64,000 bases of DNA from Micromonospora echinaurantiaca (GTDB lineage Bacteria > Actinomycetota > Actinomycetes > Mycobacteriales > Micromonosporaceae): assembly GCF_900090235.1 (NCBI RefSeq), contig NZ_LT607750.1, positions 1,066,501 through 1,130,500 of the forward strand, read 5' to 3'. This document shows positions 8,431 through 17,323 of the stretch, one piece after another; positions within the stretch are counted from its first letter, which is position 1, and every line of letters starts with the position of its first letter. Below the pieces are notes generated by a model. The model saw only the letters and a list, made by a program, of their open reading frames with translations. It searched no databases and was not told the origin of the DNA. Both the position numbers and the translations under genes were made by a program.

Positions 8431-8442
8431 TAGGTATACCTA
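8431..8442. promoter_or_regulatory. perfect palindrome TAGGTATACCTA
   Basis: A 12-bp perfect palindrome, AT-rich for this genome, in the divergent gap between the HTH gene (8396, minus) and the coiled-coil gene (8551, plus). Its place just upstream of the inferred -35 region suggests an operator, perhaps for the HTH protein itself. Confidence 0.5.
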
Positions 8443-8550
8443 GTTGCGCAGACTCCTCGAGTGTCGCAGAGTGTCCTGGTGGCGTCCGTCCGGCGGAGAC
8501 CCGAACCCACCGGACGGACGCCGCGGCGATCGAGCGGAGGGAGCGGCAGG

Positions 8551-8820
8551 GTGGACGAGGCGGTCGAGTTGGCGTGGCTGCGGGAGCGGGTGAGAGGGCT
8601 GGAGAGCGCGCTGCTCGGCTCGCGGCGGGAACTGTTCGACCTGCGCTGCCGGCTGGCCGTCATCGCCCGGGTGGCCGGCGACCTGGATCGCGCGCAGCGG
8701 GCGCCCGGGGTGGCCTTCGGCGCGATCAACGCGGCGCTGCACGGGCAGCCGGCGACCCTGCGGCACGTCGCCCGGCAGGTGGCCCGGCGCCGCCCGGGCC
8801 CACCCGACCGGCCGGCATGA
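8551..8820 (+). CDS. small coiled-coil hypothetical protein
   Basis: 89 residues. The first half (VELAWLRERVRGLESALLGSRRELFDLRCRLAVIARVAGDL) has heptad-like Leu spacing and should form a coiled coil; the tail is basic. No recognised domain. GTG at 8551 has AGGGAG 8 bases upstream; the longer reading at 8461 lacks a site. It is followed by another small gene on the same strand. Confidence 0.6.
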   Translation: MDEAVELAWLRERVRGLESALLGSRRELFDLRCRLAVIARVAGDLDRAQRAPGVAFGAINAALHGQPATLRHVARQVARRRPGPPDRPA

Positions 8821-8942
8821 GCCAGCTATCCCATGTGGACCGACCGTTGACCGGAGGGTCGCCCGGACCGTCGACCTCGCTACCCTGCTCACGACGGTCG
8901 CCGTAGGTGTGGCGGGGCGACCTGCGGCGGGAGGACGTGGCG

Positions 8943-9152
8943 ATGGCAGCTCGGCATACGACCCGGCTGCCCGTGCTGGTCGTCGCGCTGGTCTGCACCG
9001 GCGTCCGCGGCCCGGAGCTGGTGCGGGAAGGCGGGTGGCGGGCCTGGGTGGTGGTTCCGGCCACGATCGTGCTGCTCGGGCTGATCGGGGTGGAACTGCG
9101 GGCGTTGTGGCGACGCCGGCGCGACGGCAGGTGGCGGGCGCCGGTCGGGTGA
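8943..9152 (+). CDS. small single-span membrane protein
   Basis: 69 residues. A hydrophobic N-terminal segment LPVLVVALVCTGV and a clear membrane helix WVVVPATIVLLGLIGVEL are followed by a very basic cytoplasmic tail (LWRRRRDGRWR). ATG at 8943 has GGGAGG about 8 bases upstream. Function unknown; no family recognised. Confidence 0.6.
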   Translation: MAARHTTRLPVLVVALVCTGVRGPELVREGGWRAWVVVPATIVLLGLIGVELRALWRRRRDGRWRAPVG

Positions 9153-9264
9153 CGACGCTGATCGGTCGTCCGTTGTGGCGGGTGCCCCGCGCTCCGTAGG
9201 CTCGTCGGCGACGGCAGCACCCCGCACGGGTGCTGTCCCGGGCACACCATGGGAAAGGACGCCG

Positions 9265-9981
9265 GTGCTGTACTGGCTGTTGAAGTACGTCCTCCTCGGG
9301 CCGCTGCTGAGGCTGATCTTCCGCCCGCAGGTGGAGGGCCTGCACCACGTACCGGACACCGGCCCGGTCATCCTGGCCAGCAACCACCTCTCGTTCTCCG
9401 ACTCGATCTTCACTCCGCTGATCACCCCGCGGAAGGTCACCTTCGTCGCGAAGGCCGAGTACTTCACCGGCAAGGGGATCAAGGGCTGGCTGACCCGGAT
9501 GTTCTTCGTCGGCACCGGCACCATCCCGGTGGACCGGTCCGGCGGACGGGCCGCCCGCGCCGCGCTGGACACCCAGCTGAAGGTGCTGCGGGCCGGCGGC
9601 ATCGCCGGCATCTACCCGGAGGGCACCCGCTCGCCGGACGGTCGGCTCTACCGGGGCAAGACCGGGGTGGCCCGGCTCGCCCTGGAGAGCGGCGCGCCGG
9701 TGGTCCCGGTGGTGATGCTCAACCTCGACGAGATCCAGCCGCCGGGCCAGCTCATCCCGAAGCTCAAGCGGGTGCGGATCCGGTTCGGCGCGCCGCTGGA
9801 CTTCAGCCGCTACCGGGGGCTGGCCGGTGACCGGTTCGTCGAGCGCGCGGTCACCGACGAGATCATGTACGAGCTGATGGAGCTCTCCGGCCGCGAGTAC
9901 GTCGACATCTACGCCCAGAAGCTCAAGAACCAGCCCACCCCACCCACCCCACCCACCCCCCGCGAACCCGTCCCCGTCTGA
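9265..9981 (+). CDS. plsC: 1-acyl-sn-glycerol-3-phosphate acyltransferase
   Basis: 238-residue membrane-associated acyltransferase of the PlsC family, which moves an acyl chain to the sn-2 position of lysophosphatidate. The catalytic block NHLSFSDS (NHxxxxD), the acceptor-binding FFVGTGTIPVDR, and the EGTRSPDGRLYRGKTG block are all present. An N-terminal hydrophobic stretch (LLKYVLLGPLLRLIF) anchors it. GTG at 9265 follows GGAAAGGAC; the reading from 9175 has no support. The C-terminus is a run of Pro-Thr-Pro that extends into the C-rich terminator flank. Confidence 0.88.
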   Translation: MLYWLLKYVLLGPLLRLIFRPQVEGLHHVPDTGPVILASNHLSFSDSIFTPLITPRKVTFVAKAEYFTGKGIKGWLTRMFFVGTGTIPVDRSGGRAARAALDTQLKVLRAGGIAGIYPEGTRSPDGRLYRGKTGVARLALESGAPVVPVVMLNLDEIQPPGQLIPKLKRVRIRFGAPLDFSRYRGLAGDRFVERAVTDEIMYELMELSGREYVDIYAQKLKNQPTPPTPPTPREPVPV

Positions 9982-10018
9982 CCCACCCCCTCCCGCCCCT
10001 CCAACGCCCGCATCCCAG

Positions 10019-10084
10019 CGCGCACGTTCACTGAATGAGTGGCTATCCGCGGCGTCTTGGCCACTCGTTCTCTGAACGTGCGCG
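10019..10084. terminator. bidirectional palindrome between convergent genes (copy 1)
   Basis: Outer arms CGCGCACGTTCA (10019-10030) and its complement (10073-10084) are a perfect 12-bp pair. Inside lie GAGTGG (10037-10042) and CCACTC (10061-10066), extended by wobble pairs. It lies between convergent plsC and the cyclase gene, and shares CGTTCAC and GAGTGGCT with the palindrome at 29556. A C-rich flank precedes it and a G-rich flank follows. Confidence 0.7.
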
Positions 10085-10126
10085 GCCCGGACGGGAGGCG
10101 CGGCGGGCGGGCGGCGGGGAGAGGGG

Positions 10127-13100
10127 TCAGCGGGGGGTGGGAAGGTGGAGGAGGCCGGGGGCGGCGTTGCGGTCGGCGAACTCGCGTACCCGGGTCAGCG
10201 CGGCGGCCGCGGCGGCCGGGTCCACCTCGGACAGCGGACCGACCGAGAGCGCGGTGGCGAGGATGTGGTCGGTCCGGTCGGTCATCCGCGCGTAGCCCTG
10301 CGCCGCCGCGGCGAGCAGGTCGGCGGCGGTGCGCGGGTCGCCGTCCCGCCAGGCCAGCGTGGCGTCGGCGGACTGCCCGGCGGCCCGCGCCCACGGGGTC
10401 GTCCGGGGTGAGCGGCGCAGCAGATCCCGGACGAGTCGCGCCGCGTCCGCGCCGAGCAGCGCGGCGAGGTGGCCGACCGCCGGCACCCACTCGGCGAACG
10501 GGATCATGCGGGTCTGCCGCCAGTCCTCGTCCAACTCGGTGAGCAGCGCCATCGCCTCGTCCCGGCGGCCCTGCACCGCCCGGCAGAGCGCGGCGTGCGC
10601 CAGGGTGACCCGCAGCACCCGGTGGAAGCCGCTGCGCCGGGCCGCCGCGAGGGCCTTCTCCAGCAGGTCGGGGCCGGTCGGGTCCGGCTCGGCGCCGAGC
10701 GTCCGGATCCAGCCGGACACCGCCACGATGTGGGTGTCCCACTCGGCGGTCGGGCCCTGGGTCGCCCCGTCCGCCATCTCCAGCGCCGCCACCCACTCGC
10801 CGGCGTAGTACGACCGGGCCCACTGGTCGGCGAACCCGATGGTCAGGCCGTGTTCGCCGCCCAGGTCGAGGGAGCGCTGCTCGTCGATCAGCCGGACCGA
10901 GCCGGCCAGGTCGCCCTCCTCCTGCAGGACCCAGGACAGGTTGTGCACCGCCCGGCGGCGGCTGGTCAGCCGCTCCACCCGGCACTGCTCGGTGACCTCG
11001 GCCAGCTCCGCGTACGCCTCCTCGAAGCCGGCCAGGTAGCGGGCCACCGCGAGGGTGATCCGGGCGTTCGCCAGCGCCTCGTGCAGGCTCAGCCGCTCGG
11101 CCAGCTCGGCCGCCGCCTGGGCGGCCGCGCAGGCCGGCTCGGTCTCCGCGTTGAGCATGTGCACCCGGGCCAGTTCGAGCAGCGCGCCGGCCTTCTCCTG
11201 GCTGTCCGGCAGGCCGTCGTGCAGGCTGATCGCACGGTCCAGGCAGCGCAGCGTCTCCGACCGGTCGGCCCGGCTCCACGCGGCGGTGGCCAGCAGCGTC
11301 CACGCCTTCGCGGCGGCCGGCCGGTCGCCCGCCGCGATCAGCCGGTCGGCCAGCCGGACCAGGGTGTCCGTGCCGCCGTCGACCAGGAACGCGTCGCTGT
11401 CGCGGTAGAAGGCCAGCTCGGCGTGGAACAGTTCGAGCGCCGGATCCGGCCCGCAGTCGACGGCGAGCGCCCGGTCGACCAGGGTGGCTGCGGTGTCCAG
11501 CGCGTGCAGCTCGTACGCCCGGCGGGCCGCGCGGTGCAGCGCGGTCCGGGTGGCCACGGCGTACGGGGCCGGGTCGAGGCCGATCGTGCGGGCGATCTCG
11601 TGCGCGGTCCACCGGTGGTTGGCCAGCACCTCGGCCAGGTCGTACTGCCGGCCGTCGGTGAGCTGCTCCAGCCAGTCGGCGGTGTGCTGGTGGCGCAGCA
11701 CCCGCTCGGCTCGGGGCAGCCGCTGGTAGCAGACGTCCCGCACCAGGATGTGCCGGAACCGGTACTCCGGCTGGCCGGGCATCGTCGAGCTGGGCAGCTC
11801 GTAGACCAGGTCCCGGCGCTGCAACCGGTGCAGCGCCCGTTCCACCCACTCCGCCGGGCGGCCCAGCGCCACCGCCACCGGCCCGGGCCAGAACTGCACG
11901 CCGACCACCGAGGCGGCCTGCAACACCGCCCGGTCGGCCGGGTCGAGCAGGTCCAGCCGGTTGGCGATGACCGCCTGCACCGTGCGGGGCATCCCGGGCC
12001 CGCCGGCCGGGTCGAGTCGGACGGCGTTCGCCGCCGGGTCGACCAGGCCGCCGTCGAGCAGCATCCGGGCGTACTCCTGGGCGTAGAGCGGGTTGCCGTC
12101 GGCGAACTCGATCAGCGGTTCGCGGGCCGTCACCGGCAGGGTGGCCTGCCCGAGCAGTAGCGAGTAGAGGGTGTCGATGTCGCCGTCGTGCATCGGCGGC
12201 ACCGAGATCGACATCGCGCCGCTGATCGTGCCGGTCCAGGCCGGGTGCCGCTCGCGCAGCTCGGGCCGGGCGGTCGCGACGATCAGCAGCGGCACCCCCC
12301 GGGCCGCCGCGCCGAGCTGCTCCACGAAGGACAGCATCGCCGCGTCCGCCCAGTGCATGTCCTCGAAGACCAGCACCGTCGGCTCGGTCGCGGCCAGGGT
12401 GAGCAGGAAGCGCCGCCAGGCGGTCTCGGTCTCGACCGGGGTCAGCCGCTCCCCGGGCAGGCCCAGCAGCGGGCCGAGCGCCTCGGCGAGCCGGACCGCG
12501 TGCGGGTCGGCCAGCCGGCCCAACCGCTGGCGCAGCCGCTCGCGCAGCGCCGAGGCGTCGTCGCTGTCCGGCAGCCCCACCCAGTTCTTCACGATGTCGG
12601 CCAGCGCGGCGTAGGTGACGTTCTCGCCGAACGGCGGGCACTGACCGACCAGCCAGGTGACCCGGGCGCCGGGCAGGTTGGCGGCGTGTCGGGCCAGCTC
12701 GCGCAGCAGCCGGCTCTTGCCCACCCCGGCCGGGCCGAACACCGTCACCAGCTGCGAGGTGCGCTCGGTGACGATGCGGTGCAGGGCGTTGACCAGCAGG
12801 CCGCGTTCGTGGTCCCGGTTGACCATCGGGGTCAGCTCGGCGGTGTGCGGGTCGCGCCGGGGCCGGGCCCGTTCCGCCAGCCAGATCCGGCTGACCGTGG
12901 ACCGCCCGCGCAGCGTCACCGGCGGCTGGTCGGTGTACTCCATCTCGTGCCGGGTGGCCGCCCAGGTGCTCTCGTCGACCACGACCCCGCCGGGCGGGGC
13001 CAACCCCTGCAACCGGGAGGCGGTGTTGACCACGTCGCCGGTGACGAACGCCTGACCGCCGTCCCGGGTCGCGGAGAGGTCGACCAGCGCCTCGCCGGTG

Positions 13101-13591
13101 GCGATGCCGACCCGGAACTGCAACGGGTGCGGCCCGGTGGCCTGCCGGGCCAGGTTGCGCTGGAGCTCCAGCCCGGCGCGGACGCAGCGCAGCGCGTCGT
13201 TGTCGGTCGCCACGGGGGCGCCGAACAGCGCCATCACCGCGTCGCCGATGTACTTCTCGACCACCCCGCCGTACTGGTGCACCAGCCGCCGCACGGTGGC
13301 GAAGTACGCCTGTTGCAGGCCGCGGGCCTGCTCCGGGTCGGCCTGCTCGGCGTACGTGGTGAAGTCGACGATGTCGATGAAGAGCACGCTGACCTGGCGG
13401 CGGTCCTCCTGCACCGTCACGGCGTGGTCGCGCAGCGGATTGCCGCAGTTGGTGCAGAAGTTCGCCTCGGTGCTGTTGGCGTGGCCGCAGCCAGCACAGG
13501 TCCTGGACAGCGGCCGTCCGCACCCACCGCAGAAGCGGTCGTCCGGCCCGGCTGCCCGGGAGCAGTGTCCACAGGTGAGGTCGATGTCCAG
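10127..13591 (-). CDS. zinc-ribbon / class III cyclase / AAA-ATPase regulator
   Basis: Multidomain signalling protein of about 1150 residues. Order: two CxxC...CxxC zinc ribbons (about residues 7-49, ending FCTNCGNPL), a class III nucleotide cyclase domain (VSVLFIDIVDFTTY, VEKYIGDAVMALFG, FRVGIATGEALVDL, GDVVNTASRLQ), then a STAND-like ATPase with Walker A FGPAGVGKSRLL and VLVFEDMHWADA, and a long TPR-like helical C-terminus. Both metal-binding Asp residues of the cyclase look present, so it may make cAMP. No ATG, GTG or TTG occurs upstream of the ribbons in frame; the first GTG (13420) comes after them. CTG at 13591 is given as a provisional start because the ribbons are plainly coding. Confidence 0.82.
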   Translation of the reverse strand: MDIDLTCGHCSRAAGPDDRFCGGCGRPLSRTCAGCGHANSTEANFCTNCGNPLRDHAVTVQEDRRQVSVLFIDIVDFTTYAEQADPEQARGLQQAYFATVRRLVHQYGGVVEKYIGDAVMALFGAPVATDNDALRCVRAGLELQRNLARQATGPHPLQFRVGIATGEALVDLSATRDGGQAFVTGDVVNTASRLQGLAPPGGVVVDESTWAATRHEMEYTDQPPVTLRGRSTVSRIWLAERARPRRDPHTAELTPMVNRDHERGLLVNALHRIVTERTSQLVTVFGPAGVGKSRLLRELARHAANLPGARVTWLVGQCPPFGENVTYAALADIVKNWVGLPDSDDASALRERLRQRLGRLADPHAVRLAEALGPLLGLPGERLTPVETETAWRRFLLTLAATEPTVLVFEDMHWADAAMLSFVEQLGAAARGVPLLIVATARPELRERHPAWTGTISGAMSISVPPMHDGDIDTLYSLLLGQATLPVTAREPLIEFADGNPLYAQEYARMLLDGGLVDPAANAVRLDPAGGPGMPRTVQAVIANRLDLLDPADRAVLQAASVVGVQFWPGPVAVALGRPAEWVERALHRLQRRDLVYELPSSTMPGQPEYRFRHILVRDVCYQRLPRAERVLRHQHTADWLEQLTDGRQYDLAEVLANHRWTAHEIARTIGLDPAPYAVATRTALHRAARRAYELHALDTAATLVDRALAVDCGPDPALELFHAELAFYRDSDAFLVDGGTDTLVRLADRLIAAGDRPAAAKAWTLLATAAWSRADRSETLRCLDRAISLHDGLPDSQEKAGALLELARVHMLNAETEPACAAAQAAAELAERLSLHEALANARITLAVARYLAGFEEAYAELAEVTEQCRVERLTSRRRAVHNLSWVLQEEGDLAGSVRLIDEQRSLDLGGEHGLTIGFADQWARSYYAGEWVAALEMADGATQGPTAEWDTHIVAVSGWIRTLGAEPDPTGPDLLEKALAAARRSGFHRVLRVTLAHAALCRAVQGRRDEAMALLTELDEDWRQTRMIPFAEWVPAVGHLAALLGADAARLVRDLLRRSPRTTPWARAAGQSADATLAWRDGDPRTAADLLAAAAQGYARMTDRTDHILATALSVGPLSEVDPAAAAAALTRVREFADRNAAPGLLHLPTPR

Positions 13592-13723
13592 CTCCGTACG
13601 CGAGAGAGCCCAGTATCCCGCCGGGACCGATCAGTCGGGTACCCGACGTGCGGGCGGCCCTTACCGCTGTTCGGTCGGGGCTAGTCTCTCGTACCAGAAA
13701 AGAATGACCACAGGGAGAGTGCC

Positions 13724-13969
13724 GTGCAGGTGCGACTGTCCGCCCTCTGGACCGATCCGGGTGGAACGGTGTGGGGTCCGGGCGACACGGTCGAGGTCGA
13801 CGCGGTCACTCTCGCCGAACTGGAGGAGCAGGGCATGGTAGAGCAGCCCGCGGGCCAGAGCGCTGGCTCGACCGAGACCACGACCACGACCACCAAGCCC
13901 AAGGACACCGATCCCAGCAAGATCGGCCCGGGTCCGAGTTCGCCCCCGGCGGACGACACCGACAAGTGA
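13724..13969 (+). CDS. small hypothetical protein with Thr/Lys-rich tail
   Basis: 81 residues. A short folded start (MQVRLSALWTDPGGTVWGPG, then a helix VTLAELEEQGMVE) is followed by a low-complexity TETTTTTTKPKDTDPSK tail. The first part resembles phage or secretion-related small domains that handle a C-terminal helix, but no family can be named. GTG follows AGGGAG. It is divergent from the cyclase gene, with which it may share a control region; TAGTCT at 13682 could be its -10 box. Confidence 0.6.
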   Translation: MQVRLSALWTDPGGTVWGPGDTVEVDAVTLAELEEQGMVEQPAGQSAGSTETTTTTTKPKDTDPSKIGPGPSSPPADDTDK

Positions 13970-14041
13970 CCCACCGGCGCGGGCGGCGGGCCGCCGCCGC
14001 CCGCCCGTGCGGGCGTACCCGAAACGGCGTGGCGGCCGGGG

Positions 14042-14734
14042 TCAGCGCTCGCTCATGCCGGCGCGACGCCGCAGTGCCGCCACGTCCGTGACCACGATCC
14101 GCCGGCCCTCGGTACGCAGCCAGCCGCGGCTGGCGAACGAGCCGATCGCCTGGTTGACGCTCTGCCGGGAGCCGCCGGCCATCTCGGCGAGCTGGCTCTG
14201 GTTGAGCTCGATGGTGATCATCGGGGCCTGGCTCTCGCCGGCCAGCCGGACCAGCGTCTTGGCCACCCGGCCGGGCAGGTCCAGAAAGACGTGGTCGGCG
14301 TTCTGCTCGGTGAGCCGGCGGATCAGCCCGCCGAGCGAGCGCATCACCGCGTCCAGGATGCGCGGGTTCGAGTGCACCAGTTCCATGAACGCGCCGCGGG
14401 AGAGCGCGAGCGCCGCGCAGTCCTCGATCGCCTCGGCGGAGGCCGAGCGGGTGGAGGCGTCCAGCAGCGACACCTCGCCGAGCACGTCCGGCGGCCGGAT
14501 CACCGACAGCACCGCGCGTTCGCCGGTCGGCGCGGTGCGGAACACCGCGACCGCGCCGCGGCGCAGCACGATCAGGGACTCGCCGGGGTCGTTCTCCACG
14601 AAGAGCAACTGACCCTTGCGGTACGTCCGCGGCACCGCCGCGGCGATCACCCGCTGGCGCACCTCGGGCTCCAGCCCGGCGAACATCTCCACACCCGTGA
14701 GCGCGTCACCCGGCTCCGGCAGGCGCATCTCCAC
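14042..14734 (-). CDS. crp: Crp/Fnr-family transcription regulator
   Basis: About 230 residues. The cyclic-nucleotide-binding fold spans residues 15-130 (VEMFAGLEPEVRQ, RKGQLLFVENDPGESLIVLRRG, GEVSLLD followed by STRSASAEA). The C-terminal winged helix contains ELNQSQLAEMAGGSRQSVNQAI. The ligand pocket has GEVSLLDAS-TRSA in place of the E. coli GELGLFEEGQERSA, as in mycobacterial and streptomycete Crp. GTG at 14734 has GGGGAGGGG upstream; ATG 14755 and 14767 are alternatives. The closeness of a likely cAMP-producing cyclase gene is suggestive, not proof of a link. Confidence 0.87.
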   Translation of the reverse strand: MEMRLPEPGDALTGVEMFAGLEPEVRQRVIAAAVPRTYRKGQLLFVENDPGESLIVLRRGAVAVFRTAPTGERAVLSVIRPPDVLGEVSLLDASTRSASAEAIEDCAALALSRGAFMELVHSNPRILDAVMRSLGGLIRRLTEQNADHVFLDLPGRVAKTLVRLAGESQAPMITIELNQSQLAEMAGGSRQSVNQAIGSFASRGWLRTEGRRIVVTDVAALRRRAGMSER

Positions 14735-14997
14735 GGCCGACCCCTCCCCGGTCATGGACCACAACATCGCTCACCGGGTGAACCTGACGGGCCCCTGACA
14801 AGGTGAACTGACACCGGGTTCGGCGTCCGGTAGCGGTACACATCAGATCATGACGGCCATGTCGCTTGCTGTACACCCCTGGATGCGGTTCCGTGACAGT
14901 CCCGAGCTGCGCCGGTTCCGCCGATGAGGTGCGGATCCGCTTCCGGATGGGCGACCCGCCGGTCCGGCGGCGGCGGGGGTGGGCGAGGATGACCGGG

Positions 14998-15492
14998 ATG
15001 GTTCACCGCTATTTCTACGACTGCGAGTTCATCGAGGACGGCCGGCTCGTCGACCTGGTGTCGATCGGCGTCGTCGACGAGTACGGCCGCGAGTTCTACG
15101 CGGTCTCCACCGAGTTCGACGACTCCCGTGCCGTGCCCTGGGTGCGCCGCAACGTGCTGGACAAGCTCCCCTCACCGGCCGACCGGGCCTGGCGGTCCCG
15201 CGAGCGCATCCGCGACGACCTGTACGACTTCCTGGTCGAGCCGATCCGGGACCGCCCGGGCGAGCAGCTGGAGCTGTGGGCCTGGTACGCCGCGTACGAC
15301 CACGTGGCGCTCGCGCAGCTGTGGGGGGCGATGCCGGCGCTGCCCCGGGAGATCCCCCGGTTCACCAAGGAGCTGCGCCAGCTCTGGGACGACCGGGGCC
15401 GCCCGCCGCTGCCGGATGCCGCGGCGGCCCGGCACGACGCGCTGGTGGACGCCCGGCACAACCTGGCCCGGTGGCGGGCGATGACCGGTTAG
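14998..15492 (+). CDS. 3'-5' exoribonuclease, RNase AS family
   Basis: 164-residue DEDDh exonuclease resembling M. tuberculosis Rv2179c, which trims adenylate-containing RNA 3' ends. Catalytic acids are visible in YDCEFIEDG (first Asp and Glu), AAYDHVALAQ (second Asp) and HDALVDARHN (His and last Asp). Length equals the family norm. ATG at 14998 has GAGGA about 9 bases upstream, with ATG 14989 as an alternative. In M. tuberculosis the gene neighbours aroG; here it lies 12 kb away. Confidence 0.87.
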   Translation: MVHRYFYDCEFIEDGRLVDLVSIGVVDEYGREFYAVSTEFDDSRAVPWVRRNVLDKLPSPADRAWRSRERIRDDLYDFLVEPIRDRPGEQLELWAWYAAYDHVALAQLWGAMPALPREIPRFTKELRQLWDDRGRPPLPDAAAARHDALVDARHNLARWRAMTG

Positions 15493-15555
15493 GAAGTTTG
15501 GTCGGTTCTGTCCCGGGCACCGGATTCGCGTCGGATCGATGCGAGGAGGTACGCC

Positions 15556-16057
15556 GTGAGTGAACCGAGCACCACCGCCGAGGCCCGGCGCCGGGTCACC
15601 GAGCTGGTCCGGCGGGCCCGGATCTGCATGCTGACCACGACCGGCCTGGACGGCCGGATGGTGAGCCGGCCGATGGGGCTGCAGGAGGCCGAGTTCGACG
15701 GCGACCTGTGGTTCTTCGCGTACGCGGACTCGGCCAAGGTGCGCCAGCTCCGGGTCAACCCGGAGGTCAACGTCGCCTTTTCCGACCCGAGACACCAGTC
15801 GTGGGTCTCGGTGTCCGGCACCGCGCAGGAGGGCTACGACCGGGCGACGGCGCAGCGGTTGTGGCACCCGATGGTCGACGGCGTGGTTTCCGGACGGGCT
15901 AGACACCCCGGGGATCACCCTGATCAAGGTGCACGCCGGTTCCGCCGAGTACTGGGACTCGCCGGGCGGCGCGGTGGTCAACCTGCTCGGCTACGCCAAG
16001 GCCGCGGTGACCGGCACGCCGCCGGGGCCAGGGGAGAACCGCGAGGTCAGCTACTGA
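15556..16057 (+). pseudogene. pyridoxamine 5'-phosphate oxidase-like protein, frameshifted
   Basis: The frame from GTG 15556 (ribosome site GAGGAGGT) reads a general-stress FMN-binding split-barrel protein: ARICMLTTTGLDGRMVSRPM, DLWFFAYADSAKVRQL, NPEVNVAFSD, SWVSVSGTA. At about 15884-15890 it leaves the family frame; one base less there would continue as WFPDGLDTPGITLIKV, then AEYWDSPGG, to a TGA at 16055-16057. The unshifted frame instead runs on as Arg/Gly-rich nonsense to 16200. The gene is broken, or the assembly has one extra G in GACGGCGTGG. Confidence 0.82.
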
Positions 16058-16224
16058 CCGGTAGCCGGTCCGGCCCCGGGGTGCGGTGTCGACGCCCTGC
16101 CGCGCCGACTACAGTGCCCACTGACGGCCCGCCCCGGGCCGGCAACGGCGCCGATGGTCTGATCCGACACATATCCTGGGGCATATCGGGCTTCATCTGA
16201 TGCTCCCAGGAGGATGAGCAGATC

Positions 16225-17253
16225 ATGCGTATCGGCGTGCTCACCGGCGGCGGCGACTGCCCGGGTCTGAACGCGGTCATCCGGGCGGTGGTCCGCAAGG
16301 GCGTCGCCAGCTACGGCCACGAGTTCGTGGGTTTCCGGGACGGCTGGAAGGGTCCGCTGGAGGGCCTGTCCCGCCCCCTGGGCATCGCGGAGGTCCGCGG
16401 CATCCTGCCGCGCGGCGGCACCATCCTCGGTTCCTCGCGGACCAACCCCTTCAAGATCGAAAACGGCGTCGAGCGGATCAAGGACAACCTCGCCGCCCAG
16501 GGCGTGGACGCGCTGATCGCCATCGGCGGTGAGGACACCCTCGGCGTCGCCACCAAGCTGCACGAGCTCGGCGTCCACGTGATCGGCGTGCCGAAGACGA
16601 TCGACAACGACCTCGGCGCCACCGACTACACCTTCGGCTTCGACACCGCCGTCAACATCGCCATGGAGGCGATCGACCGGCTGCACACCACCGCCGAGAG
16701 CCACCACCGCACCCTGGTGGTCGAGGTGATGGGCCGGCACGCCGGCTGGATCGCCCTGCACGCCGGCCTGGCCGGTGGCGCCAACGTGATCCTGCTGCCC
16801 GAGCGGCAGTTCGACGTCGACCAGGTCGCCGGCTACGTCGAGAAGCGCTTCCAGCACCAGTACGCCCCGATCGTGGTGGTCGCCGAGGGCGCGCAGCCGC
16901 TGGCGGGCCAGATGGTCCTGCAGAACCAGGAGCTGGACGCGTTCGGTCACGTCCGCCTCGGCGGCATCGGCCAGTGGCTGGCCGAGCAGTTGGAGGCGAA
17001 GACCGGCAAGGAGGCGCGTACCGTCGTGCTGGGCCACATCCAGCGCGGTGGCACTCCCACCGCCTTCGACCGGGTGCTGGCCACCCGGCTCGGCCTGCAC
17101 GCGATCGACGCGGCGCACGAGGGCGACTGGGGCAAGATGGTCGCCATGCAGAGCACGGACATCGTCCGGGTGCCGCTGGCCGAGGCCACCCGCGAGCTGA
17201 AGACCGTGCCGCTGGAGCGGTACGCCGAGGCCGAGGTCTTCTTCGGCAGCTGA
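16225..17253 (+). CDS. pfkA: 6-phosphofructokinase, predicted pyrophosphate type
   Basis: 342 residues, glycolytic fructose 6-phosphate phosphorylation. Motifs: GGGDCPGLN, GGEDT at 101-105, PKTIDND at 123-129 with the catalytic Asp, MGRHAGW and RGGTPTAFDR. ATP enzymes have Gly at positions 104 and 124; this one has Asp104 and Lys124, the pair known for pyrophosphate-dependent enzymes such as that of Amycolatopsis methanolica. The call of donor is therefore inference from two residues. AGGAGG lies 11 bases before the ATG. A PPi enzyme would work reversibly. Confidence 0.9.
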   Translation: MRIGVLTGGGDCPGLNAVIRAVVRKGVASYGHEFVGFRDGWKGPLEGLSRPLGIAEVRGILPRGGTILGSSRTNPFKIENGVERIKDNLAAQGVDALIAIGGEDTLGVATKLHELGVHVIGVPKTIDNDLGATDYTFGFDTAVNIAMEAIDRLHTTAESHHRTLVVEVMGRHAGWIALHAGLAGGANVILLPERQFDVDQVAGYVEKRFQHQYAPIVVVAEGAQPLAGQMVLQNQELDAFGHVRLGGIGQWLAEQLEAKTGKEARTVVLGHIQRGGTPTAFDRVLATRLGLHAIDAAHEGDWGKMVAMQSTDIVRVPLAEATRELKTVPLERYAEAEVFFGS

Positions 17254-17323
17254 GTCGACCGGCGGCGGCGCGGCGGGCCACCCGGCCCACCGCGCCGCCG
17301 GCCACGGCAGGAGGGGGTACGCG

